Counted from the first letter of the stretch, positions 1 through 5,194 are shown. The stretch is DNA of 6,225 nt from Oceanihabitans sp. (GCA_018067265.1 JAGPUY010000108.1:1-6225); one strand, 5' to 3'. Notes: generated by a model from the letters alone, not told the origin. A program made the numbers and translations.

Positions 1-309
1 AATATCAAAATCATCTTTTATATCAGAAATAATAATCTCTCTATTAGATAACTTGTAATTCTGTATGGTGTCTTGGAAAAATAAAGAATAACGGTCTAAC
101 TGTCTTTTAATAGCTCTATGCGTTTCGGCTGTTTTACTCCTACCGTTTATACTTAAAGGCAGTTTGTTTTTAGAATCCCATTCTTCTGGAGCTATATGTT
201 CTCCTGTAGAATATACAAATCGACGTCCTTCATCTTTAAAATAGGCTTTTAAATAAATTAATGATAATCCAGCGTTATTAGGCTTTTTCAAATTAAAAGT
301 ACATTTCAT
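1..309 (-). CDS. Tyrosine recombinase (integrase), N-terminal part, cut by window edge
   Basis: Partial gene read on the minus strand: ATG at 309-307, then 103 codons open to the left edge with no stop. Residues about 3-50 resemble the arm-type DNA-binding domain of Bacteroidota phage/transposon integrases: a beta-hairpin sheet with FVYSTGEHIAPEEWD at about 31-45, the family's 'R-F-x-Y-S-T-G ... P-x-x-W-D' signature. Residues from about 60 onward are charged and helical and fit the start of the SAM-like core-binding domain. The catalytic domain (R, H-x-x-R, Y) lies outside the window, so activity cannot be judged. The start is chosen because the domain begins a few residues after this Met and the next ATG (304-302) is out of frame. 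The gene starts about 155 bp from a tRNA-Ser-derived attachment site and directly beside paired 9-bp direct repeats, the usual layout at the edge of an integrative element. Family assignment rests on motif recognition. Confidence 0.82.
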   Translation of the reverse strand, partial: MKCTFNLKKPNNAGLSLIYLKAYFKDEGRRFVYSTGEHIAPEEWDSKNKLPLSINGRSKTAETHRAIKRQLDRYSLFFQDTIQNYKLSNREIIISDIKDDFDI

Positions 310-320
310 AGCAAAAATAT

Positions 321-341
321 TAGGTGTCAATATAGGTGTCA
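321..341. repeat. Paired direct repeat TAGGTGTCA, candidate integrase arm-type sites
   Basis: TAGGTGTCA occurs at 321-329 and again at 333-341, a 12-bp period (about one helical turn), just upstream of the integrase start. Short direct repeats beside an int gene that has an arm-binding N-terminal domain are typical arm-type sites. The role is inferred from position and spacing. Binding here could also repress int, since the repeats overlap the region where its promoter must lie. Confidence 0.5.
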
Positions 342-463
342 GTAAATATAGTATTTAATATACTTTTAGAACTATATCTAATAATACACTTATTAACAAT
401 TTGCTGATTTTAAAAGGATTAACACAAATAAGCAATAACAAAATATATAAGGTTCAAATACCT

Positions 464-495
464 CATTCTCCGCAAAAGGAAAAACCATAACGAAA
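464..495 (+). repeat. tRNA-Ser 3'-end repeat, copy 1: candidate attachment site
   Basis: The repeat starts CATTCTCCGCAAAAGGA and runs to the GAAA at 492-495. It is matched at 632-662 with a single length difference in an A-run (five versus four A after GG). ATTCTCC followed by G fits the 3' acceptor strand and G73 discriminator of a serine tRNA with a GGAGAAT 5' strand. The preceding GGTTCAAATACC (451-462) is a decayed T-arm: the loop is recognisable but pairing is off by one base. No GGAGAAT or anticodon arm lies upstream, so this is not a working tRNA. It lies on the integrase side and is the best candidate for the current right-hand att site of the element. Confidence 0.6.
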
Positions 496-509
496 GTTAT
501 GGTTTTTTT
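480..509 (+). terminator. Rho-independent terminator of the tRNA-Ser tail, GAAA tetraloop
   Basis: A 12-bp stem (480-491 with 496-507) contains CCATAAC/GTTATGG, is closed by a GAAA tetraloop at 492-495, and is followed by a T-run at 503-509. It sits where a terminator for a tRNA gene ending at 473 would be. Because the upstream tRNA is only a remnant here, this is probably the terminator left behind when an element inserted into the tRNA-Ser 3' end. Confidence 0.8.
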
Positions 510-554
510 GTTTTATACAAAACACGAAATTCACTTCAGCATTTTGTGTAAAAC
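510..554 (+). repeat. Structured hairpin following tRNA tail, copy 1
   Basis: A 13-bp stem pairs 510-522 with 542-554 (GTTTTATACAAAA with TTTTGTGTAAAAC, one G·U pair). The 19-nt loop contains TTCACTTCAGCA. The hairpin at 676-712 has a related loop but a different stem, so it appears to be the same element in a second version. Function unknown. It could be a second terminator, a REP-like extragenic repeat or part of the att region. Confidence 0.55.
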
Positions 555-631
555 AAAAAATACAAATCAAGTAACACTGGATTTGGTTTTCTATACTTGT
601 ATTGGATAACCTTAGCGGGATATGCAATCCG

Positions 632-662
632 CATTCTCCGCAAAAGGAAAACCATAACGAAA
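632..662 (+). repeat. tRNA-Ser 3'-end repeat, copy 2: older attachment-site scar
   Basis: Second copy of the 464-495 repeat, beginning CATTCTCCGCAAAAGG and ending at the GAAA. The preceding AGCGGGATATGCAATCCG (614-631) is closer to a real tRNA-Ser T-arm: GCGG/CCGC still pair, but the TTCGAAT loop is scrambled and lengthened. The right arm of the terminator hairpin seen in copy 1 is missing directly after GAAA, so this copy cannot terminate. Both copies lack any tRNA body upstream. The simplest reading is a scar of an earlier insertion at the same tRNA, and a decayed tandem tRNA duplication is the alternative. Confidence 0.5.
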
Positions 663-675
663 ATTTTGTTTTATA

Positions 676-712
676 GAAAAAGTGAAGTTCCACTTTAGCA
701 TTTCACCTTTTT
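676..712 (+). repeat. Structured hairpin following tRNA tail, copy 2
   Basis: The stem pairs 676-687 with 701-712 (inner part GTGAA/TTCAC, outer A-run with T-run, one A·C mismatch at 681/707 and G·U closures). The 13-nt loop is TTCCACTTTAGCA, close to TTCACTTCAGCA in the hairpin at 510-554. Stem sequences differ between the two while pairing is kept. It overlaps no gene. Confidence 0.45.
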
Positions 713-888
713 ATCACAGATATACTCTTGTAACTTTTATAATCCAAACAAATAGCAACACCTCTCTCCTATGTCTCCAACGAGCAACAGCCTTTTCTTT
801 AATCGAATATAAATCGACCATTAACAAAGCATAAAGAGCATATTTAAATTCAGGTGTAAAATATTTTTTTTCACGTTAAAAAATCAGC

Positions 889-921
889 TACATTTACAAG
901 CAATTATTGCTTATATTTGTA
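889..921. promoter_or_regulatory. 33-bp inverted repeat, likely operator of the LexA/CI-like repressor
   Basis: A palindrome centred on T905. The core AAGCAATTATTGCTT (898-912) is perfect around one central base, and outer arms TACA (889-892) and TGTA (918-921) also pair. In total 13 of 16 base pairs match. It ends 5 bp before the repressor ATG and covers the -7 box at 912-919, so a dimer bound here would block transcription. Size and symmetry suit a dimeric HTH repressor. Autoregulation is inferred from position. Confidence 0.72.
912..919 (+). promoter_or_regulatory. TAnnTTTG -7 box of the repressor-nuclease operon
   Basis: TATATTTG matches the Bacteroidota sigma -7 consensus exactly. No good TTG -33 box is found 17-23 bp upstream, which leaves the promoter weak or activator/repressor-tuned. 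The box ends only 7 bp before the ATG at 927. A start site 4-7 bp downstream therefore gives an mRNA with essentially no leader. Confidence 0.6.
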
Positions 922-926
922 GCGCT

Positions 927-1700
927 ATGAAATTTATATCCCAAAACATACGTCATTTAAGAAGTTTAAAAGGAGTTACACAAGAAGTGTTTGCGGAAGA
1001 CTTACAAGTAACCCGATCACGCATAAGCTCTTACGAAGAAGGTCGCTCTGCACCTACTATTGAAATGCTCATTCAATTGTCGGATTATTTTAAACTTCCT
1101 ATAGATATTTTGCTTCGAAATGATTTAACGAAAGCAAAAGACACGTCGTTTATCGAATTAGGAAACCAGCGTGTTCTGTTTCCAATTACTGTAGATAGCG
1201 ATAATGAAAATCTCATTGAAATTATTCCTGTAAAAGCTTCCGCAGGATATTTGGCAGGATATGACGATCCGGAATATATTGAGCAACTTCAAAAAATAAA
1301 ATTGCCGTTTTTACCAACAGGAAAACATCGCGCATTTCCTATTAAAGGAGATTCCATGCTTCCCATGAAAGATGGCGCATTTGTTATTGGCCGTTTTGTA
1401 GAGGATAGAAGTGAAATAAAAACAGGAAAAACCTATGTTTTAATCACCTTAAATGATGGTATGGTGTATAAACGCGTGTATAATAATATTGATTTGAATG
1501 GCTCTTTGTTGCTCATGTCAGACAATAAAGTCTACAACGATTACAGTGTGCCAATTAATGAAGTATTAGAACTTTGGGAGTTTACTTGTAGTATTAATAC
1601 TCAAGAATACACCGAAGAAGAACTAAAAATTAGTAGTATTCTCGGTATGTTTAACGAATTAGGCGTAGAATTAAAAGCTTTAGAACGAATTATAAGATGA
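927..1700 (+). CDS. XRE-family HTH / S24 peptidase repressor (LexA/CI-like)
   Basis: A 257-residue transcriptional repressor. Residues about 5-62 form an XRE/Cro-type helix-turn-helix (RSRISSYEEGRSAPTIEML around the recognition helix). Residues about 98-215 are an S24 self-cleaving domain. The Ser nucleophile is S143 in KGDSMLP, the Lys general base is K182 in VYKRVY, and the expected Ala-Gly scissile bond is A106-G107 in KASAGYL. The spacings (37 and 39 residues) are close to those of LexA, so the self-cleavage machinery looks intact. Residues 225-257 add an amphipathic, leucine-rich helix not usual in LexA. The start is fixed by the HTH, which begins at residue 5-6, and by the promoter, which ends 7 bp upstream. 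The stop overlaps the next gene by 4 bp (ATGA), which indicates translational coupling. The inverted repeat over its promoter implies autorepression. The DNA-damage (RecA) signal is inferred from the family; a phage-type repressor is the alternative. Confidence 0.88.
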   Translation: MKFISQNIRHLRSLKGVTQEVFAEDLQVTRSRISSYEEGRSAPTIEMLIQLSDYFKLPIDILLRNDLTKAKDTSFIELGNQRVLFPITVDSDNENLIEIIPVKASAGYLAGYDDPEYIEQLQKIKLPFLPTGKHRAFPIKGDSMLPMKDGAFVIGRFVEDRSEIKTGKTYVLITLNDGMVYKRVYNNIDLNGSLLLMSDNKVYNDYSVPINEVLELWEFTCSINTQEYTEEELKISSILGMFNELGVELKALERIIR

Positions 1701-3034
1701 TGTACACCATTATTGATGTGGAAACTAGCGGAACTAGTAACCGAATTACAGAGATTTCCATTTTTAAATACGACGGAAAACAAATTGTAGATGAATTTAC
1801 ATCGCTTGTCAATCCGGAAGTGATTATCCCAGTATATATCACTTCGTTAACCGGAATTGATAATAGGATGGTCGCCAATGCGCCTACTTTTTCAGAAATC
1901 GCAGATGATGTGCTAGCTATTACGGAAGATACGATCTTTGTCGCGCATAATGTCAACTTTGATTATAATGTGATACGCAATGAATTCAAGGATTTAGGTA
2001 TCGATTTCAATCGAAAGAAATTATGTACTATTCGTTTGTCACGAAAATTAATTCCGGGACATAAATCCTATAGCTTAGGAAAACTTTGTGCGGCATTACA
2101 TATTAATATTGTTGGTAGACATCGCGCAAGAGGTGATGCGGAAGCAACCGTTGTTTTGTTTGAAATGCTATTGCAGAAAGAAGGCGCAGAAACGGTTTTT
2201 AATGAATTCTTAAAAAAAACCTCGAAAGAAGCCACATTACCTTCGCATTTACCGACTTCCGTTTTTAATAACCTATCGGATAAACCAGGTATTTATTACT
2301 TTAAAAATAAGAAAGGCACCATTCTCTACATCGGAAAAGCCAAAAATATTAAAAAACGAGTTTTAAGTCACTTTTACAGCAAAACACAGAAATCTTTAGA
2401 TCTATGTCGAGAAACTTCAAATATTGACTTTGAATTATCTGGTAGTGAGCTTATCGCTTTCCTGATGGAAGATGCCGCGATTAAACAGCATTATCCGGAA
2501 TTTAATGTGGTTTCTAAACGTGCACCAAAAGCGTATGCTGTTTTTAGTTATGAAGATAGAAAAGGGATAAAACATTTGGCATACAACACCTTAAAAGCAA
2601 CACCTAATGCCTTGCAAACCTTTTCAACTATTACCGATTGCCGACAGTATTTAGAAAAAGTGTGTACCCAGTTTGATCTGTGTCCTAAATTTTGCCATTT
2701 ACAAGAAGCTGTTGCCCAATGCTCGCATTATAAAATAACTACATGTAAAGGAGTTTGTTGTGATAATGAAACAGTAAACATATATAACACGCGTGTCATG
2801 GCAGCAATTACCTATACTATGGAAAACAAACAAGATTTGGTGCTCAAACAAAAAGGACGAAATAGCCACGAGGAAGCTTTTGTACTCATTAAAAACGATG
2901 TGTATTTGGGCTACGGATTTCTAGATAAATCGGAACAGATTAATACTCCAGAAGATTTAGAAAACTTCTTGATTCCGCAAAAGGACAACCTAGATGTGCA
3001 GAAGATTTTGAGGGCTAAAATGAAAGCTAGTTAA
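1697..3034 (+). CDS. DEDDh exonuclease fused to UvrC/Cho-like GIY-YIG endonuclease
   Basis: A 445-residue two-nuclease protein for DNA repair. Residues 1-165 are a DnaQ-type 3'-5' exonuclease with all DEDDh residues visible: D7 and E9 (IDVET), D89 (NVNFDY), H142 and D147 (HRARGD). Residues about 185-275 are a UvrC-type GIY-YIG domain: GIY at 198-200, YIG at 211-213, R221, catalytic Glu E258 in LMEDAAIK, and N270. Cysteines C329/C333, C342, C350 and C354 follow. C342-x7-C350-x3-C354 has the spacing of the UvrC Fe-S cysteines, so a cluster is plausible. The UvrC RNase-H-like and HhH domains for the second incision are absent, as in E. coli Cho, so a single damage-side cut plus exonuclease trimming is expected. 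Exonuclease/GIY-YIG fusions of this layout are known in bacteria. The 4-bp overlap with the S24 repressor places it under that repressor. Met1 at 1697 is used; Met2 at 1700 is equally possible. Confidence 0.87.
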   Translation: MMYTIIDVETSGTSNRITEISIFKYDGKQIVDEFTSLVNPEVIIPVYITSLTGIDNRMVANAPTFSEIADDVLAITEDTIFVAHNVNFDYNVIRNEFKDLGIDFNRKKLCTIRLSRKLIPGHKSYSLGKLCAALHINIVGRHRARGDAEATVVLFEMLLQKEGAETVFNEFLKKTSKEATLPSHLPTSVFNNLSDKPGIYYFKNKKGTILYIGKAKNIKKRVLSHFYSKTQKSLDLCRETSNIDFELSGSELIAFLMEDAAIKQHYPEFNVVSKRAPKAYAVFSYEDRKGIKHLAYNTLKATPNALQTFSTITDCRQYLEKVCTQFDLCPKFCHLQEAVAQCSHYKITTCKGVCCDNETVNIYNTRVMAAITYTMENKQDLVLKQKGRNSHEEAFVLIKNDVYLGYGFLDKSEQINTPEDLENFLIPQKDNLDVQKILRAKMKAS

Positions 3035-3152
3035 GAAGCTCTTTTTGGGTGCCCATTCTAAAATAAGGTTCTTCCCCAAGATATTTCGGATTGCCATGTT
3101 TCTCCGATTTTACAGCCTCTTTTTGCTCTAATAAAACACATAAAAAAGACAT
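3027..3152 (-). CDS. Small protein of unknown function, 41 residues, convergent with the nuclease gene
   Basis: A minus-strand ORF with ATG at 3152-3150 and TAG at 3029-3027, encoding 41 residues. The N-terminus MSFLCVLLEQKEA is short and hydrophobic, then the protein becomes polar and charged (KSEKHGNPKYLGEEPYF) and ends TQKELLN. The composition is protein-like rather than shadow-like. A minus-strand promoter with a TTG box and a perfect TAnnTTTG lies 30-60 bp upstream, giving an expected leader of roughly 25 nt. Its end overlaps the end of the nuclease gene by 8 bp. I do not recognise the family. It may be a genuine small gene or the tail of a decayed larger gene. The promoter is the main argument that it is expressed. 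Confidence 0.45.
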   Translation of the reverse strand: MSFLCVLLEQKEAVKSEKHGNPKYLGEEPYFRMGTQKELLN

Positions 3153-3181
3153 TCTTACTACCATTTAAAAGGATATTTTTT

Positions 3182-3213
3182 CAAATATAAACGCTCCTAG
3201 TAATGCTTTTCAA
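3182..3213 (-). promoter_or_regulatory. Bacteroidota-type promoter for the small minus-strand ORF
   Basis: On the minus strand, TTG (plus-strand CAA at 3211-3213) is separated by 21 bp from TATATTTG (plus-strand CAAATATA at 3182-3189). Both boxes and the spacing fit the TTG-N17-23-TAnnTTTG consensus. This is the best complete promoter in the window. Transcription would begin near 3175 and run into the 41-codon ORF, and also antisense to the 3' end of the nuclease gene. Confidence 0.6.
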
Positions 3214-3285
3214 CGTGTTTAATCGCGCTTTATCGGTATTTATTTTTATATTAGCCTATAATTAAAACTAGAGACTATAACTACA

Positions 3286-3307
3286 TACCTTTGACTATGT
3301 GCACATA
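3286..3307 (+). promoter_or_regulatory. -7 box TACCTTTG with palindrome TATGTGCACATA at the start site
   Basis: TACCTTTG (3286-3293) matches TAnnTTTG and lies 36 bp before the amidohydrolase-like gene. No clear TTG -33 box is present. A perfect 12-bp palindrome, TATGTGCACATA, fills 3296-3307, where transcription should begin. A repressor site there is possible; no regulator is identified. Confidence 0.45.
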
Positions 3308-3329
3308 TACGTCACTTTAAACCCAGATT

Positions 3330-4868
3330 ATGAAACAACTTAACGTACTCATTGCTACCCTTTTTTATGCAATACTTTTTACGAACTCACAAAACATAAC
3401 TGCGCAAACTCCTGGACAATCGGAGTTTGATGCCAGCGGAAATGGCTATATTGAATATATCCATGGAAACCTACCTATTATTATCTCTGCACCACATGGC
3501 GGAACCATTACTTCTGGATCTTTACCAAACAGAGGTTGTGGTACTACAGAACCGGATGATAATACAGGAATTTTAATTAGAGCCATACAAGATGAGATCT
3601 TTGCACAAACTGGTGGTTATGCACATATTATTATAAATAATTTAAATAGAATTAAATTAGATCCTAATCGTGAAGTTGCCGAAGCTACTTGTAGTAGTAA
3701 CACCAATGAAACCGATACCAATCAAGCGTTATATTACTGGAATGCTTTTCATAACTTTATTGATGACGCCAGTGCTTCGGTAGAAACCAATTACAGCAAA
3801 GGTTTGTATATTGATTTACACGGACAAAGTCATACGACACCAAGAATAGAAATTGGATATAGAATATCTCGTAGTGATTTAACCAATAGTACTACCAACC
3901 ATTTAAATACGGTTACAGGTGCTACACTTACTAGTTTGGTTGCAAATAACTTGAATAACTATACACAAGAAGAATTAGTTAGAGGAACAAATAGTTTAGG
4001 TGCTTTATTCCATAATGCACCAGGTACTTATTATGCAAGTCAGAATTATCCAGGATGTGGAAGAAATGGAACAAATGGATACCGAGCAACGCCAAGTAAC
4101 TTTTATGGTGGAAGCGGAAGTTGTAACGATACAGCACCAAATAATAGCAGTTATTTTAGTGGTTTCTATTATAATAACGAACGTCATGGTTCTGGACCTG
4201 CAGCTAGTGATGGTCTAGGTGGTGGAGGTACCATAGATGGTATTATGACTGAAGTAAATAGACGTGTTAGAGATGTAGGAAGCACACTAGAACCTTTTGC
4301 TATGGATTATGCCAATGTAGTACTAAACTATATCGATATACATTATAATGATTTTACCATCTTTAATTATGGAGCTGCCACATATGATGTAACAGATACA
4401 GACCCATCGCCAACAATAGATGGAGTTCCTAATGGAATATTTACTAGTACCACAGGATTAACTATAAATGCTAATACAGGAGAAATCGATGCGTCCAATT
4501 CATTAGTTGGTATCTATACCGTCACCTATTCTTTTGGACCAACATCTACCACGTACCCAAATGGCTATTATAGCACCACAAGAAATGTTGAAATAACAGA
4601 CAATACGCTAAGTACAGAAACTATAGAAAGTGAACACTTATTATTTGTGTATCCAAATCCAACAGAAGATTTTATCCACTTTAAAGCTTCTAAAAAAATA
4701 TCGGAAGTACTCCTATATAATACTATCGGGCAAACCATTGGAAATTATACTTTTAATGAAAACACAGGAAAAATAGATCTTTCTAGTTTTCCCACTGGAT
4801 TATATATCGTTCAGTTTTTAGACGACAACAAAAATAAAGTGTTAACCAAACAAGTAGTGAAGAAGTAA
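3330..4868 (+). CDS. Secreted N-formylglutamate-amidohydrolase-like protein with T9SS sorting domain
   Basis: A 512-residue exported hydrolase. Residues 1-26 are a signal peptide (MKQLN, hydrophobic core, TAQ before TPGQ). Residues about 46-335 resemble the N-formylglutamate amidohydrolase family, zinc hydrolases that cut amide bonds: SAPHGG (H56) at 53-58, acidic EPDD at 74-77, NRIKLDPNREV at 106-116, and DLHGQ (H164) at 162-166. These are the expected metal and substrate positions. The true substrate is unknown, because the classical enzyme is cytoplasmic and this one is exported. Residues about 345-424 form a beta-rich, cadherin/Ig-like module (LTINANTGEID, GIYTVTY). Residues 436-512 are a T9SS type A sorting domain (VYPNP at 440-444, LSSFPTGLYIVQF, terminal KVLTKQVVKK), which implies surface attachment or release through the outer membrane. 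Several cysteines (70, 121, 243, 265) fit an extracytoplasmic protein. Transcribed alone, with its own -7 box and a terminator before the next gene. Confidence 0.75.
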   Translation: MKQLNVLIATLFYAILFTNSQNITAQTPGQSEFDASGNGYIEYIHGNLPIIISAPHGGTITSGSLPNRGCGTTEPDDNTGILIRAIQDEIFAQTGGYAHIIINNLNRIKLDPNREVAEATCSSNTNETDTNQALYYWNAFHNFIDDASASVETNYSKGLYIDLHGQSHTTPRIEIGYRISRSDLTNSTTNHLNTVTGATLTSLVANNLNNYTQEELVRGTNSLGALFHNAPGTYYASQNYPGCGRNGTNGYRATPSNFYGGSGSCNDTAPNNSSYFSGFYYNNERHGSGPAASDGLGGGGTIDGIMTEVNRRVRDVGSTLEPFAMDYANVVLNYIDIHYNDFTIFNYGAATYDVTDTDPSPTIDGVPNGIFTSTTGLTINANTGEIDASNSLVGIYTVTYSFGPTSTTYPNGYYSTTRNVEITDNTLSTETIESEHLLFVYPNPTEDFIHFKASKKISEVLLYNTIGQTIGNYTFNENTGKIDLSSFPTGLYIVQFLDDNKNKVLTKQVVKK

Positions 4869-4907
4869 ATCACTGAAGCCATCGGTTGCAATATCCTTTA
4901 AAATAGG

Positions 4908-4940
4908 TGTAGAAAATCTACAGATACTAAAAAGGTATCT
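4908..4940 (+). other. Two adjacent hairpins in the 3' untranslated region
   Basis: TGTAGA-AAA-TCTACA (4908-4922) is followed at once by AGATAC-TAAAAAG-GTATCT (4922-4940), sharing one base. Both are perfect 6-bp stems. No T-run follows, so they are not a standard terminator. They may stabilise the mRNA end or bind a protein. Short AT-rich stems also occur by chance. Confidence 0.35.
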
Positions 4941-5073
4941 CTACTATTTATTTTCGGATACTGTAAATTTTCGCCAAATAACAGGTTACAGCACTTCGTT
5001 ATATGAGCTAGCTATTTTAAAACAATCGTAAAACACTGTAAATCAAAATTTTATTTTCACTTTCATTTCAAAC

Positions 5074-5100
5074 AAAGCCAGTATACACATACTGGCTTTT
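5074..5100 (+). terminator. Rho-independent terminator, probably bidirectional
   Basis: An 11-bp perfect stem, AAAGCCAGTAT (5074-5084) with ATACTGGCTTT (5089-5099), has a 4-nt ACAC loop and is followed by TTTTCTATTTTT. The A-rich left flank would also allow termination on the minus strand. It ends the amidohydrolase-like transcript and isolates the carboxypeptidase gene. Confidence 0.85.
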
Positions 5101-5186
5101 CTATTTTTAAAAAATGAAAAAAGTGTTAAATTTTACATTTTGTCGGATTTTTTTGCATTTCAAGGATGTTTTATTGAAAAATTATA

Positions 5187-5194
5187 TATATTAG
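5187..5194 (+). promoter_or_regulatory. Probable -7 box of the carboxypeptidase gene (TATATTAG)
   Basis: TATATTAG differs from TAnnTTTG at one position and lies 32 bp before the ATG, a normal leader length. No TTG is found at the usual distance upstream, so only half of the promoter is supported. It lies downstream of the terminator, consistent with independent transcription. Confidence 0.4.

Larger units (their letters stand above)
310..926. other. 617-bp gene-free region between integrase and repressor operon
   Basis: No convincing gene on either strand. From left to right it holds the TAGGTGTCA repeats, a featureless AT-rich stretch (342-450), two imperfect tRNA-Ser-tail repeat units (464-554 and 632-712) separated by about 75 bp of unassigned AT-rich sequence, unassigned sequence at 713-888, and then the operator/promoter of the repressor gene (889-921). 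The region appears to be built up by repeated integration and decay at a tRNA-Ser 3' end. Confidence 0.7.

Noticed and set aside
312..319. Minus-strand TATTTTTG as an integrase promoter
   Set aside because: It matches TAnnTTTG but ends 2 bp before the ATG at 309, so transcription would start inside the coding region. There is also no TTG box at the right distance.
540..640. Possible complete tRNA-Ser ending at the second repeat
   Set aside because: No GGAGAAT 5' strand, D-arm or anticodon arm in the roughly 90 bases upstream. Only the acceptor end and a damaged T-arm are present.
463..693. 76-codon open frame on the minus strand across both tRNA-tail repeats
   Set aside because: It is the antisense of tRNA-Ser acceptor ends (the recurring FCGECG peptide) and of the hairpins. 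Its internal peptide repeat comes from the DNA repeat, and it has no promoter.
714..875. 54-codon open stretch on the minus strand, tryptophan/arginine-rich
   Set aside because: No early start codon, no promoter and no recognisable domain. It begins right after a stop. It may be a relic of a gene but cannot be supported.
714..900. CRISPR array, insertion sequence or riboswitch in the gaps
   Set aside because: No regularly spaced repeats, no transposase, no terminal inverted repeats and no recognisable aptamer core were found in any gene-free stretch.
1601..1956. Two minus-strand open frames over the repressor/nuclease junction
   Set aside because: They lie opposite well-supported coding sequence with intact domains. 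They have no domain content and no promoters.
4000..4218. Open frames on both strands inside the amidohydrolase-like gene
   Set aside because: Low-complexity shadows of a Gly/Asn/Ser-rich coding stretch; the main frame is continuous across the region.
4978..5002. ATAAC...CGTTAT arrangement resembling an integron attC site
   Set aside because: Only a 5-bp inverted pair, no second pair of boxes, no gene cassette and no integron integrase nearby.
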